A model generated the notes under the pieces. It was not told the DNA's origin, did no database searches, and was given only the letters and a program-made list of their open reading frames with translations. The translations under genes and the position numbers were made by a program. From DATHTC01 sp963746805 (GTDB lineage: Bacteria > Actinomycetota > Thermoleophilia > Gaiellales > Gaiellaceae): 64,000 bases of DNA. The stretch spans positions 124,001 to 188,000 of the forward strand of contig CAVVCQ010000005.1 of assembly GCA_963746805.1 (NCBI GenBank), read 5' to 3'. This document shows positions 1 through 8,733 of the stretch, piece after piece (position 1 is the stretch's first letter; the number at the start of each line of letters is the position of its first letter).

Positions 1-976
1 AGAGGTGCCACTCTCCGCCCTCGCGGAAGGGGATGAAGCGGGTCGCGAGCGCGGCCGCGGCCAGCGTGATGCACCACGCGTACATCGTCAGCGTCGCGCG
101 CCGCTGCGAGTAGCCGCGCCGCAGGAAGCGGTGGTGAAGATGCGCCTGGTCCGGCGTGTAGATCGGTTGCCCGTGCTTGAGCCGCCGCAGCACCACGAAG
201 GTCGTGTCGAGGATGGGCACGGCGAGGACGAACAGTGGGAAGAACAGCGCCACGGTCGCGGCGGTCTTCAGCAGGCCCTGTACGGCCACCGTGGCAAGCA
301 CGAACCCGAGCAGGAGCGCCCCCGAGTCGCCCATGAAGATCCGCGCCGGGTAGAAGTTGTGGCGCAGGAAGCCGAAGCACGCGCCCGCGACGATCGCGGC
401 CACGACGGCCGCGTCCGGCTTCCCCAGCGAGAGCGCGATCACGGCGAAGGTCGTGCCCGAGATTGCGCAGACGCCGGCGGCGAGCCCGTCCATCCCGTCG
501 AGGAAGTTGACCATGTTCATCAGCAGCACGATCCAGAGCACGGTCGCGGGCATCCCGATCCACGCCGGCAGCTCCTGGATGCCGACGAACGGGAAGGTGA
601 AGCGGTCGACCCAGATCCCGAACGCGACCGGGATCACCGCCGCGACGAGCATCCCGCCGAGCTTCTGCCACCAGAGGAGCCCGCGAGCGTCATCGAGCGC
701 GCCGACCGTCGTCGCGACCGCGGCGCCGAGGAGGAGCCCGCGGATCTCCCGATCGATCGGGAGGAACGCGAGCGACGGGACGAGGATCCCGAGGAAGAGC
801 GCGAGCCCGCCGAGCCGCGGGATCGGCAGCCGGTGGATGCGCCGCCGCTCGGGCGTGTCGACCGCGCCGATCAGTCGCGCCATGCCACCCGCCGCCGGCG
901 TCAGCAGCAGCACGAGCACGAGGGCGAGGCCGAAGCCCCACAGCACCTCCGGCGTCTCCCGGAGCTCAGCCCACAC
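1..976 (-). CDS. Undecaprenyl-phosphate GlcNAc-1-phosphate transferase (WecA/TagO type), 3' end cut by window
   Basis: Integral-membrane sugar-phosphate transferase of the MraY/WecA superfamily. It moves a HexNAc-1-phosphate from a UDP-sugar to undecaprenyl phosphate at the inner leaflet, the first step of cell-wall polymer or polysaccharide assembly. The translation starts at a GTG (974-976), 5 nt after the upp stop, and runs off the window edge (325 codons seen). Family marks in order are DTPERRRIHRLPIPRLGG near residue 40, the acidic pair in GALDDARGLLWWQKLGG, the core NMVNFLDGMDGLAAG, FMGDSG, and the histidine motif QAHLHHRFLRRGYSQRRA near the end. Many hydrophobic segments fit the 10-11 helix fold. 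It is the last seen gene of the glyA-upp run. Lipid carrier and sugar are inferred from the family; MraY itself is less likely because the histidine motif is of the WecA/TagO kind. Confidence 0.88.
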   Translation of the reverse strand, partial: MWAELRETPEVLWGFGLALVLVLLLTPAAGGMARLIGAVDTPERRRIHRLPIPRLGGLALFLGILVPSLAFLPIDREIRGLLLGAAVATTVGALDDARGLLWWQKLGGMLVAAVIPVAFGIWVDRFTFPFVGIQELPAWIGMPATVLWIVLLMNMVNFLDGMDGLAAGVCAISGTTFAVIALSLGKPDAAVVAAIVAGACFGFLRHNFYPARIFMGDSGALLLGFVLATVAVQGLLKTAATVALFFPLFVLAVPILDTTFVVLRRLKHGQPIYTPDQAHLHHRFLRRGYSQRRATLTMYAWCITLAAAALATRFIPFREGGEWHL

Positions 977-981
977 GACGC

Positions 982-1632
982 CTACTTCGTCCCGTAGAGG
1001 CGGTCTCCCGCGTCGCCGAGACCCGGCACGATGAACCCGCGCTCGTTCAGCTCGCGGTCGATCGCGGCGCACACGACGTGGACGTCGGGATGCTCCTCGT
1101 GGACGCGCTCGATCCCGACCGGCGCGGCGACGAGGCAGACGAGCGTGACCGACCGCGCGCCGGCCTTCTTCACCTCGGCGATCGCTGCGGAGCTCGAGTT
1201 CCCGGTCGCGAGCATCGGGTCGAGGACGATCGCGTCCCGCTCGACGAGGTCGTCGGGGAGCTTGACGTAGTACTCGATCGCCTCGAGCGTGGTCTCATCG
1301 CGGTAGAGCCCGATGAAGCCGACCCGCGCGGAGGAGATGAGCGAGAGCACGCCCTCGAGCATCCCCACCCCGGCCCGGAGCACCGGGCAGACGGCGACCT
1401 TCTTGCCGGAGATACGCTCCGCCGCCATCGTCTCGAGCGGCGTCTCGATCTCGACCGTCTCGGTCGGGAAGTCCTTCGTCGCCTCGTACGTGAGCAGCAG
1501 CGTCAGCTCGTTGACGAGCTTGCGGAAGTGGACGGTCGGCGTGTCCTTGTCGCGCAGGTACGAGAGCTTGTGCTGGACGAGCGGGTGCGTGACGTGGGTC
1601 AGGCGGCCCTTGGTGGCGACGGTCTCGGTCAT
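982..1632 (-). CDS. upp: Uracil phosphoribosyltransferase
   Basis: Cytosolic pyrimidine-salvage enzyme that makes UMP from uracil and PRPP. The 216-residue product has the usual family length. The PRPP-binding stretch VLDPMLATGNSSSAAI and the C-terminal uracil-site region FIVPGLGDAGDRLYGTK are clear. The ATG (1630-1632) overlaps the glyA stop TGA (1629-1631) as ATGA, so translation is probably coupled to glyA. The frame stays open upstream, but that stretch is the out-of-frame shadow of glyA, so the ATG before TETVATKG is the start. Confidence 0.95.
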   Translation of the reverse strand: MTETVATKGRLTHVTHPLVQHKLSYLRDKDTPTVHFRKLVNELTLLLTYEATKDFPTETVEIETPLETMAAERISGKKVAVCPVLRAGVGMLEGVLSLISSARVGFIGLYRDETTLEAIEYYVKLPDDLVERDAIVLDPMLATGNSSSAAIAEVKKAGARSVTLVCLVAAPVGIERVHEEHPDVHVVCAAIDRELNERGFIVPGLGDAGDRLYGTK

Positions 1633-2921
1633 GCCACGTAGCTCGTGTAGCCGCGGAACCCCGGGTAGAGCGGGCGCTTCTCGCACAGGGCCTCGGCTCG
1701 GGCGCCGAGCGCCGCGAGGTCGGCGTCGTGCGACAAGGCCTCGGACATGATCCGCGCCACCTCGCGGAAGTCGTCCTCGTCGAAGCCGCGCATCGTCGGT
1801 GCCGGCGTGCCGACGCGGATCCCGGAGGCGATCGTCGGCGGGCGCTCGTCGAACGGGACAGTGTTCCGGTTCACGGTCAGCTTGACCTCGTGCAGGCGCT
1901 CCTCCGCGTCCTTCCCCGTCCACTCGGTCGCGCGCAGGTCGACCTGGAGGAGATGCGTGTCCGTTCCGCCGGTAAGGACGTCGAGCCCGCCCGCCTGCAG
2001 CTCCTCGGCGAGCGCGTCGGCGTTCGTCCGGATCTGCCGCTGGTAGTCGCGGAACGGCTCGCCCGCCGCGATCGCGAAGCACGTCGCCTTCGCAGCGACC
2101 GCGTGGACGAGCGGGCCGCCCTGGAGCCCGGGGAAGACGGCGCGGTCGATCGCCTGCGCGTGCTCCTCCCGGCAGAGGATCACGCCGGAGCGCGGCCCGG
2201 CGAGCGTCTTGTGCGTGGTCGAGGTGACGATGTCGCAGTGCTCGACCGGGTTCGGGTGGAGCCCGGCGGCGACGAGCCCGGCGAAATGCGCCATGTCGCA
2301 CATGAGCAGTGCGCCGACCTCGTCGGCGATCTCGCGGAACCGGTCGGTCTCGACCGTCCGCGGGTAGGCGGAGCCGCCGCAGATGATGAGCTTCGGCCGG
2401 TGCTCCTTGGCGAGCTCGAGCACCTCGTCGTAGTCGACGACGTTCGTCTCGCGGCTCACGCCGTAGTGGACGATCGTGTAGAGGCGGCCGGAGAAGTTGA
2501 CCTTGAGCCCGTGCGTCAGGTGGCCGCCGTGGGCGAGCGAGAGCGAGAGGATCGTGTCGCCGGGCTGCAGCACGCCCATGTAGACGGCGGTGTTCGCCTG
2601 CGCACCTGCGTGGGGCTGGACGTTCGCGTGCTCGGCTCCGAACAGCGCCTTCGCGCGGTCGATCGCGAGCTGCTCGATCTCGTCCACGACCTCGCAGCCG
2701 CCGTAGTAGCGCTTGCCCGGGTAGCCCTCGGCGTACTTGTTCGTCGGCACCGATCCCACCGCCTCGAGCACGGACGGCCAGGTGAAGTTCTCGGACGCGA
2801 TCAGCTCGATCTGGCCGCGCTGGCGCTCGAGCTCGCGCCCGAGCAGCCCGGCGATCTCCGGGTCGACGGTCTCGAGGCCCGAGCTGCGGAGCTGCTCGAG
2901 CGTGGTCTGGGCGACGGCCAT
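1629..2921 (-). CDS. glyA: Serine hydroxymethyltransferase
   Basis: PLP enzyme that interconverts serine and glycine with tetrahydrofolate, feeding one-carbon metabolism. The 430-residue chain has the SHMT landmarks: IELIASENF near residue 38, NKYAEGYPGKRYYGG near 61, and the PLP-binding lysine in STTHKTLAGPRSG (Lys238). A start 30 nt further upstream is open, but the ATG at 2919-2921 is preceded by a strong purine-rich site (GGAGGGAGGA), so I chose it. The gene lies 48 bp after tsaC and shares its stop with the upp start. Confidence 0.96.
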   Translation of the reverse strand: MAVAQTTLEQLRSSGLETVDPEIAGLLGRELERQRGQIELIASENFTWPSVLEAVGSVPTNKYAEGYPGKRYYGGCEVVDEIEQLAIDRAKALFGAEHANVQPHAGAQANTAVYMGVLQPGDTILSLSLAHGGHLTHGLKVNFSGRLYTIVHYGVSRETNVVDYDEVLELAKEHRPKLIICGGSAYPRTVETDRFREIADEVGALLMCDMAHFAGLVAAGLHPNPVEHCDIVTSTTHKTLAGPRSGVILCREEHAQAIDRAVFPGLQGGPLVHAVAAKATCFAIAAGEPFRDYQRQIRTNADALAEELQAGGLDVLTGGTDTHLLQVDLRATEWTGKDAEERLHEVKLTVNRNTVPFDERPPTIASGIRVGTPAPTMRGFDEDDFREVARIMSEALSHDADLAALGARAEALCEKRPLYPGFRGYTSYVA

Positions 2922-2969
2922 CCGGTCCTCCCTCCGAGGGTTCGCGGCCATGCTACTCCGGGCTCCGGC

Positions 2970-3566
2970 TCAGCCGACCGCCTGGCGCACGGCCGCGAGC
3001 GCGTCCTCGGCGGCGATCGCGCCCTCCCGCAGGACGACCGGATCGTCGCCGGTCAGGTCGAGCACCGTCGAGGGGACGCCCGGGAGCTCGCCGCCGTCCA
3101 CGGCCACCGCGACCCGCGACCGGATCTCCTCCGGCACGTCCTCGAGCCGGCGCGGGTCCGGCCCGCCGGTGAGGTTCGCGCTCGTGGCGACGATCGCGCC
3201 GACCCGTTCGACGATCCAGCTCGCCTGCTCGGGGAGGACGGGCACGCGCACGCCGAGGGTGTCGGGCCGCGAGCCGGTCAGCCAGCGGTAGCGGTGAGCG
3301 GGGTTCGGGACGACGATCGTGTACGGCCCCGGCAGGATTGCGCGGAGGATCGTCCCGGTGCGGCCGTGCAGCTCCGGCACCAACTCGAAGAGGAAGTCGA
3401 GGTCGGTCGCGATGACCGCCGTCGGCTGCGTGGCCTCGCGGCCCTTCAGCCGGTAGAGGCGCTCGGTCGCCTCGGAGCGGTACGGCGTGGCGCAGAGGCC
3501 GTAGACGGTGTCGGTCGGAAGGATGACCGGCTTCCCCGCCCGGATCGCCTCGATGACCTCAGGCAC
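2970..3566 (-). CDS. tsaC: L-threonylcarbamoyladenylate synthase (Sua5/YrdC/YwlC family)
   Basis: Makes threonylcarbamoyl-AMP from threonine, bicarbonate and ATP for the universal t6A37 tRNA modification. The 198-residue protein is a lone YrdC domain without the extra C-terminal Sua5 domain. Markers are the N-terminal PTDTVYGL, the RLKGRE lysine/arginine motif near residue 40, and ATSANLTGG near 145. The GTG start at 3564-3566 lies inside the end of prmC, giving an 8-nt overlap. The prfA-prmC-tsaC order is widely conserved in bacteria and links translation termination with tRNA modification. Confidence 0.93.
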   Translation of the reverse strand: MPEVIEAIRAGKPVILPTDTVYGLCATPYRSEATERLYRLKGREATQPTAVIATDLDFLFELVPELHGRTGTILRAILPGPYTIVVPNPAHRYRWLTGSRPDTLGVRVPVLPEQASWIVERVGAIVATSANLTGGPDPRRLEDVPEEIRSRVAVAVDGGELPGVPSTVLDLTGDDPVVLREGAIAAEDALAAVRQAVG

Positions 3567-4371
3567 GGCGCCTCCGTCCTTCGACGACTCGCTCCACCCC
3601 CGTTAGGTCCCGGGTGATCCTAACGCCGTCGTAGCCGACCGCCTCGATCGCCCGTGCGACCGCGGGCGCCTGCCCGTCGCCGACCTCCAGCACGAGCCAC
3701 GTCGTCTCGGCCCGCTCCGCGAGCTCCTCGTGCAGGCCATGCCCCACGAGCGCGACCGACGGCTCCCAGTCGCGCACCTCGGCCTGCAGGGACGGCAGCT
3801 CGTCGTGGTGGACGTACGGCGGGTTCGAGACGACGAGGTCCCACCCCTCCTCCGCCGCCTCGAAGCCGGCCTCGCGCAGCTCCAGCTGCAGACCGAGCCG
3901 CTCCGCGTTCTCGCGCGCGAGCGCGAGGGCGTCGGTCGAGACGTCGACGGCCGTGACCTGCGCGCCCGGATGCTCGTCGGCGAGCGAGAGCGCGATCGCG
4001 CCCGAGCCGACGCCGACGTCGAGGATCCGCGGCGCCTCGAGATCCGCGACAACTGCGAGGCAGCGCTCGACGACGACCTCCGTCTCGGGCCGAGGCACGA
4101 GCGCGCGCACGTCGGTGCGGAGCGTCAGCCGCCGGAAGCCCCACTCGCCGAGCACGTATGCGAGCGGCTCGCGCGCGCCGCGGCGGCGGAGCAGCTCCCG
4201 CACCTGCGCCAGCTCCTCCTCGCGGAGCGGCCGGTCGAACTCCGTGTAGAGCTGGATCCGCGTGAGCCCGAGCGCGTGCGCGAGCAGATGCTCGGCGTCG
4301 ACGCGAGGCGAGTCCACGCCCTTGTCGGCGAGGAAGTCGGTCGAACGGCGGAGGATCTCCCCGAGGGTCAC
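3559..4371 (-). CDS. prmC: Peptide chain release factor N5-glutamine methyltransferase
   Basis: SAM-dependent enzyme that methylates the glutamine of the GGQ motif in release factors. The 270-residue protein has the N-terminal helical domain, RPETE at about 94-98, the SAM-binding LDVGVGSGAIAL at about 117-128, and the catalytic NPPY at about 183-186. The GTG start (4369-4371) overlaps the prfA stop TGA (4368-4370), so enzyme and substrate are translationally coupled. Confidence 0.95.
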   Translation of the reverse strand: MTLGEILRRSTDFLADKGVDSPRVDAEHLLAHALGLTRIQLYTEFDRPLREEELAQVRELLRRRGAREPLAYVLGEWGFRRLTLRTDVRALVPRPETEVVVERCLAVVADLEAPRILDVGVGSGAIALSLADEHPGAQVTAVDVSTDALALARENAERLGLQLELREAGFEAAEEGWDLVVSNPPYVHHDELPSLQAEVRDWEPSVALVGHGLHEELAERAETTWLVLEVGDGQAPAVARAIEAVGYDGVRITRDLTGVERVVEGRRRRA

Positions 4372-5423
4372 ACGCCGGCGGCGTCGAGCGCCAGGCGCCG
4401 TTCCTCGGCGGCGAGCGCCTCCGTGAACTCGTCGAGGTCGCCCTCGAGGATCCGGTCGAGCTGGTGCACCGTCAGCTTGATCCGGTGGTCGGTGAGACGG
4501 TTCTCGGGGAAGTTGTAGGTGCGGATCTTCTCCGCCCGCTCGCCCGAGCCGATCTGGGAGCGGCGCTGCGCCGCGAGCTCGGCCTGCTGCCGCTCGCGCT
4601 CGGCCTCGTACAGCCGCGCGCGGAGCACGCGCATCGCCTTCTGCTTGTTCTGGAGCTGCGACTTCTCGTCCTGCATCGCCACGACGATCCCGGTCGGGAG
4701 GTGGGTGATGCGGACGGCCGAGTCCGTCGTGTTCACCGACTGGCCGCCGGGGCCGGTCGAGCGGTAGACGTCGATCTTCAGGTCGCCGTCGTTCACCTCG
4801 ATCTCGACGTCCTCGACCTCGGGCATCACCGCGACCGTCGCCGTCGAGGTGTGGATGCGGCCCTGCGACTCGGTGGCTGGGACGCGCTGGACGCGATGGG
4901 TGCCGCCCTCCCACTTGAACACCGAGAACGCGCCGTCGCCCTTCACCGCGAAGGTGACGTCCTTGAAGCCGCCGCCGTCGCTCGGCTGCGCCGAGAGCTC
5001 CTCGACCTTGAAGCCGCGCCGCTCGGCGTAGCGCGTGAGCATGCGCAGGAGGTCGCCCGCCCACAGCGCGGCCTCGTCGCCGCCGACGCCCTGCCGGATC
5101 TCGACGATGACGTCCTTCTCGTCGGCGGGGTCGCGCTCGACGAGCGCCAGCCGCAGCTCGCCCTCGAGGTGCCCGAGGCGCTCCTCGAGCTCGGGCGTCA
5201 GCTCGCGCAGGTCCGGGTCGGCCTTCGCCGCGTCGAGGTCGTCGTGGGTCTCGCGCCACTGCTGCGCGAGCGCGTACGGGCCCTCGAGCTCCTTGAGCCG
5301 CCTCCCCACGGTCGCCGCCTCACGGTGGTCGTTGTAGACCGTGGGGTCGGCCAGGCGCTCGCGCACCTCCTCGTAGGAGCGCTCCAACTCGCCTACCAGC
5401 TGTTCGAAGGACGTCGCGGCCAT
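4368..5423 (-). CDS. prfA: Peptide chain release factor 1
   Basis: Class I release factor reading UAA and UAG. The 351-residue chain has the anticodon-like PAT motif at 182-184 (RF1 type, not the RF2 SPF) and the hydrolytic GGQ at 226-228 in STGPGGQSVNTTDSAVR. The start ATG has no evident Shine-Dalgarno, but a TAACCT hexamer lies 9 bp upstream, so a very short or absent leader is possible. prmC follows with a 4-nt overlap. Confidence 0.97.
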   Translation of the reverse strand: MAATSFEQLVGELERSYEEVRERLADPTVYNDHREAATVGRRLKELEGPYALAQQWRETHDDLDAAKADPDLRELTPELEERLGHLEGELRLALVERDPADEKDVIVEIRQGVGGDEAALWAGDLLRMLTRYAERRGFKVEELSAQPSDGGGFKDVTFAVKGDGAFSVFKWEGGTHRVQRVPATESQGRIHTSTATVAVMPEVEDVEIEVNDGDLKIDVYRSTGPGGQSVNTTDSAVRITHLPTGIVVAMQDEKSQLQNKQKAMRVLRARLYEAERERQQAELAAQRRSQIGSGERAEKIRTYNFPENRLTDHRIKLTVHQLDRILEGDLDEFTEALAAEERRLALDAAGV

Positions 5424-5432
5424 CGCCGCCGG

Positions 5433-5438
5433 AGGTTA
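5433..5438 (-). promoter_or_regulatory. Candidate -10 hexamer of prfA
   Basis: TAACCT on the minus strand, 9 bp before the prfA ATG. It matches the actinobacterial TANNNT pattern and overlaps the end of the upstream OsmC gene. Confidence 0.35.
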
Positions 5439-5870
5439 GCCCGCGAGCCGTGCGTCGAGCGTGATCTCGGGCACCGCCGCGAGCGCCTTCGACACCGGGC
5501 AGTTGACCTTGGCGTCCTGGGCCGCGGCGAGGAAGGCGTCCTCGTCGATGCCCGGGACGCGCCCCTCGACCGTGAGCGCCGCCTTCGTGATCCCGGTGCC
5601 GGGGACGAACGTGATCGTCGAGGACGTCCGAAGCTCCTCGGGCGGCGTGCCGGCCTTCGCCAGGCCGAGCGAGAGGGCCATCGCGAAGCAGGCCGAATGC
5701 GCCGCCGCGATCAGCTCCTCGGGGCTCGTCTTCCCGCCCGGCTCCTCGGCCCGCGCCGCCCACGAGACCTCGAGCGGGCCAAACGCGCCGCTCGGGGCCG
5801 CGGCGATCGTGCCGCTCCCGGACATGAGATCGCCTTGCCAGGTCGTCTCTCCTCTGCGCTCGGTCGCCAT
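5436..5870 (-). CDS. OsmC/Ohr-family peroxiredoxin-like protein (downstream copy)
   Basis: A 144-residue OsmC-like protein, a family of cysteine hydroperoxide reductases. The two redox cysteines lie in AAAHSACFAMALS and KVNCPVSKAL, the usual spacing. The region FGPLEVSWAARAEEPGGKTS is also family-like. It lies directly after a paralogue with a 1-nt overlap (TGATG) and 12 nt before prfA. Substrate range (organic hydroperoxide or otherwise) cannot be read from sequence. Confidence 0.88.
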   Translation of the reverse strand: MATERRGETTWQGDLMSGSGTIAAAPSGAFGPLEVSWAARAEEPGGKTSPEELIAAAHSACFAMALSLGLAKAGTPPEELRTSSTITFVPGTGITKAALTVEGRVPGIDEDAFLAAAQDAKVNCPVSKALAAVPEITLDARLAG

Positions 5871-6325
5871 CAGCTTGCCTCCAGGGTCGCGTCGATCGAA
5901 ACGGTCCCGCTCGCGCGGATCAGCGCCGAGAACGGGCAGCCCTCGTCTGCCCGCCGGGCCGCATCCGCGAACGCGCCGTCGTCGCTCCCGCGCACGATCG
6001 CGCGCACGCGGATCTCGGAGCCGACAACGCGGTGCCCGACTCCCTCGACCTCGTCCATCACGATCGTCGAGCGCACGTCGAGCCGCTCGGGCGGCGTGCG
6101 GTCGCGGGTCAGCTCGGCCGCGAGCGACATCGAGTAGCAGGCGGCGTGCGCGGCCGCGAGGAGCTCCTCGGGGCTCGTCTCCGTCGCCCCAGAGGCGACG
6201 ATCCGCATCGGCTCCGAGAATGGAAGGCCGGCGAACGCGCCACTCGTGCCGGCGGTCAGGGCGCCTCGGCCCTTCGCGGAGCTCCCCTCCCAGGTCACCT
6301 CGGCGTCGCGTGTGATCCGCGGCAT
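5870..6325 (-). CDS. OsmC/Ohr-family peroxiredoxin-like protein (upstream copy)
   Basis: A 151-residue OsmC-like protein with cysteines in AAAHAACYSMSLA and ADEGCPFSALIR. It is clearly related to the next gene but diverged, so the pair is an old tandem duplication or two separate acquisitions. Its stop overlaps the neighbour's ATG by one base. A TAGGGT hexamer lies 9 bp before the ATG. Confidence 0.87.
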   Translation of the reverse strand: MPRITRDAEVTWEGSSAKGRGALTAGTSGAFAGLPFSEPMRIVASGATETSPEELLAAAHAACYSMSLAAELTRDRTPPERLDVRSTIVMDEVEGVGHRVVGSEIRVRAIVRGSDDGAFADAARRADEGCPFSALIRASGTVSIDATLEAS

Positions 6326-6334
6326 CGGCCGCGA

Positions 6335-6340
6335 ACCCTA
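6335..6340 (-). promoter_or_regulatory. Candidate -10 hexamer of the OsmC pair
   Basis: TAGGGT on the minus strand, 9 bp before the start codon at 6325. Confidence 0.35.
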
Positions 6341-6341
6341 G

Positions 6342-7256
6342 CTACGCCATGACTTCGACCCGCCGCTCCTCCGGGGTGAGCCCGCCCTCGCGGCGGAGCA
6401 CCTCCTGGAGGGCCCGGATCGAGACCTCGAGCTGGTCGAGGCTGGGCTCACGGGTGGTGAGCCGCTGCAGCCAGAGACCGGGCGCGAGGAACCCCATCAG
6501 CAGCCGGTTGTCCGAGTGCTTGCCGGCGAAGCGGATCACCTCGTAGGCGATCCCGGCGATGACGGGCAGCAGCAGGATGCGGCTCGCGATCAGCCAGTAC
6601 CAGTCCGGCTGCCCCACGAACGCGAAGACGAAGATGGCGATCACCATCACGTACAGGAGGAACGCCGTCCCGCAGCGCGGGTGGATGAGCGAGTAGCGCT
6701 GCACGTTTTCCGGCGTCAGATCCTCGCCCGCCTCGAGCGCGTTGATCGTCTTGTGCTCGGCGCCGTGGTACTGGAAGACGCGCCGGAGATCGGGGAGCAG
6801 CGAGATGATCAGGAGGTAGGCGAGGAAGAGCGTGACGCGGATCAGGCCCTCGACGACGACGAAGGAGCCCGTCCCCTCGATCGGCAGGAAGCTCGTGATG
6901 ATCGCCGGCGTGACCTTGAACAGGGCGACGGCGAAGCCGATCGCGATGGCGAACGCGAAGATGATCGCGCCGCGCGAGAGCTCGGTGGAGACCTCTCCGT
7001 CCTCGTCCTCCTCCTGCGCCGCGTAGTTGGCCGAGATGGCGAGCGCACGGAACCCGATCGCGAGCGACTCGCCGAGCGCGACCACGCCGCGGACGATCGG
7101 CAGCCGCGCCAGCCGGTGCTTCGCCATCGGGCTCGTGATCGGAAAGTTGACCTCGGCGATGTCGCCGTCGGGCTTGCGCACGGCCAGCGACCAGTTGGAG
7201 GGGGTGCGCATCATCACGCCCTCGAGCACGGCCTGTCCGCCGATGGTCATCGACAT
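6342..7256 (-). CDS. DUF1385 (YqhQ-type) membrane protein
   Basis: A 304-residue integral-membrane protein of the DUF1385/YqhQ family, whose molecular role is not established. The typical start GGQAVLEGVMMR, the mid-protein FQYHGAEHKTINALEAGE and IHPRCGTAFLL are all present. I see about five hydrophobic segments (residues ~90-115, 125-155, 195-215, 220-240). The gene commonly lies between rpmE and prfA in Gram-positive bacteria, as here. A purine-rich GAGGTGGGG precedes the ATG. Confidence 0.88.
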   Translation of the reverse strand: MSMTIGGQAVLEGVMMRTPSNWSLAVRKPDGDIAEVNFPITSPMAKHRLARLPIVRGVVALGESLAIGFRALAISANYAAQEEDEDGEVSTELSRGAIIFAFAIAIGFAVALFKVTPAIITSFLPIEGTGSFVVVEGLIRVTLFLAYLLIISLLPDLRRVFQYHGAEHKTINALEAGEDLTPENVQRYSLIHPRCGTAFLLYVMVIAIFVFAFVGQPDWYWLIASRILLLPVIAGIAYEVIRFAGKHSDNRLLMGFLAPGLWLQRLTTREPSLDQLEVSIRALQEVLRREGGLTPEERRVEVMA

Positions 7257-7291
7257 CGCCCCACCTCTATCGGCTCATGCGCGCGGCTGCG

Positions 7292-7507
7292 TTAGCCGCG
7301 GCGCGCCGAGGCCTTCTCGAGGCGGCGCTGGAACCGCTCGACCCGGCCGCCGGAGTCGAGGAGCTTCTGCTTGCCGGTGTAGAAGGGATGGCAGGCGGAG
7401 CAGATCTCGACGTGGAGCTCGGCCTTTGTCGACCGCGTCTGGAAGGTGTTGCCGCACGAGCAGGTGACCGTGGCCAGGACGTACTCGGGATGGATGTCGG
7501 TCTTCAT
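7292..7507 (-). CDS. rpmE: 50S ribosomal protein L31 (zinc-binding form)
   Basis: A 71-residue L31. Cysteines at 16, 18, 36 and 39 (CSC and CSAC) give the zinc-ribbon C+ form, and HPFYTGKQKLLDSGGRVERF is the conserved C-terminal signature. The ATG overlaps the stop of the upstream dehydratase gene as ATGA. A C+ copy is the form often displaced by a C- paralogue under zinc limitation; no such paralogue is in the window. Confidence 0.96.
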   Translation of the reverse strand: MKTDIHPEYVLATVTCSCGNTFQTRSTKAELHVEICSACHPFYTGKQKLLDSGGRVERFQRRLEKASARRG

Positions 7508-8475
7508 CGCCGGGCCAGAATAGCAGAGGCCATTTCGGGTGCCACGTTGCCTCCCGAGACGACGGCGGCGACGGTGCGGGCGCCCTCGAGCGGCACCTTC
7601 CCGGCCAGGAGCGCGGCCGTCGTGGCGGCGCCCGCGGCCTCGACGGCGAGCTTCGCGCGCGTGTACAGGAACCGGAACGCGTCCTCGATGTCCTCCTCCG
7701 TGACGAGGATCGACTCGACGCCGACCGCCAGGCACTGGGCCACGCAGTTGGGCCCGGCGTAGGGCCCGTTGAGGCCGTCGGCGATCGACTTCGCCTCCAC
7801 GGTGACGGCCTCTCCCGCGGCGATGCTTGCGTGCAGCGCGCACGACAGCTCGGGCTCGATCGCGATTACCCGCGCCTCGGGCTTGAGGCCCTTGACCGCC
7901 GTCGCGATCCCGGAGACGAGGCCCCCGCCGCCGACGGGGACGAGCACGATCTCGGCGTCGGGCACGTCCTCGAGGATCTCGACCCCGACCGTGCCCTGGC
8001 CCGCCATCACGAGCGGGTCGTCGTACGGGTGCACGAGCGTGCGGCCGGTCTCGGCCTCCAGCCGGTCGAGGCGCTCGAACGCAGCCGGGATGTCCTCGGC
8101 CTCGGTGTCGACGGTGGCGCCGTAGCCGCGCGCCGCCGTGACCTTCATCGGGCTCGCCGTGCTCCACATCACGACGAGGGCATCGATCCCCTGCTGCACG
8201 GCGGCGAAGGCCAGCGCCTGGGCGTGGTTGCCGGCCGAGATCGCGATCACGCCGCGCGCCTTCTCCTCGTCGCTGAGCGACGCGAGCTTGTTGAGCACGC
8301 CGCGCGGCTTGAAGGACCCGGTGCGCTGGAAGAGCTCGGCCTTCAGGTGGACGTCGACCCCGGCGCGCTTCGAGAGCGTGGCGGAGCGAAGGATCGGCGT
8401 CCGGTGCACTCGGTCGCCGATCGTCCTGCGGGCGGCGAGGACGTCGTCCAGCGAGAGCGCGGCGGCGACGGCCAT
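7504..8475 (-). CDS. Threonine/serine dehydratase-like PLP enzyme (fold type II)
   Basis: A 323-residue single-domain PLP enzyme of the threonine ammonia-lyase/serine racemase group. The PLP lysine is in GSFKPRGVLNKLAS (about residue 54), the substrate loop is SAGNHAQALAFA, and the phosphate-binding glycine loop is PVGGGGLVSG. There is no C-terminal ACT domain, which argues for a catabolic threonine dehydratase or serine racemase rather than the feedback-regulated IlvA. It heads the rpmE run with an ATGA overlap. Confidence 0.86.
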   Translation of the reverse strand: MAVAAALSLDDVLAARRTIGDRVHRTPILRSATLSKRAGVDVHLKAELFQRTGSFKPRGVLNKLASLSDEEKARGVIAISAGNHAQALAFAAVQQGIDALVVMWSTASPMKVTAARGYGATVDTEAEDIPAAFERLDRLEAETGRTLVHPYDDPLVMAGQGTVGVEILEDVPDAEIVLVPVGGGGLVSGIATAVKGLKPEARVIAIEPELSCALHASIAAGEAVTVEAKSIADGLNGPYAGPNCVAQCLAVGVESILVTEEDIEDAFRFLYTRAKLAVEAAGAATTAALLAGKVPLEGARTVAAVVSGGNVAPEMASAILARR

Positions 8476-8481
8476 GCGCCG

Positions 8482-8487
8482 ATCCTA
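8482..8487 (-). promoter_or_regulatory. Candidate -10 hexamer of the dehydratase-rpmE run
   Basis: TAGGAT on the minus strand, 6 bp before the start codon at 8475, the spacing expected for a leaderless mRNA. The 258 bp between this gene and the acyl-CoA ligase stop hold no convincing gene. Confidence 0.45.
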
Positions 8488-8733
8488 CTCCTCGGCGCGA
8501 TTCCGGCACGAAGGCGGCACGGACACCGCGAGGCCGGAATGCCCCAGCCGAAGCGCATTCGCTCGCCGAAAGCATCGTTGCCAAACCGCTGCCAATTCCG
8601 CGCCGCGCTGCTGCCACGGCCGTCGCGCACGAGCGAAGCCCGCAGGAGCAGACGCCGGCGGAACGCTCCGGCTCGAGTGACGGCGACCAACGCCGACGGC
8701 ACTCGCGCCGCGCTTCCGCTGGCGCCGTCGCGC

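Noticed and set aside
5..997. A 330-codon plus-strand open frame at the window start
   Set aside because: It is antisense to the WecA/TagO-type gene, which has all family motifs.
8476..8733. A protein in the gap between the dehydratase and the acyl-CoA ligase
   Set aside because: Open frames there lack a ribosome site and domain marks; the -10 candidate of the dehydratase is the only feature I can support.
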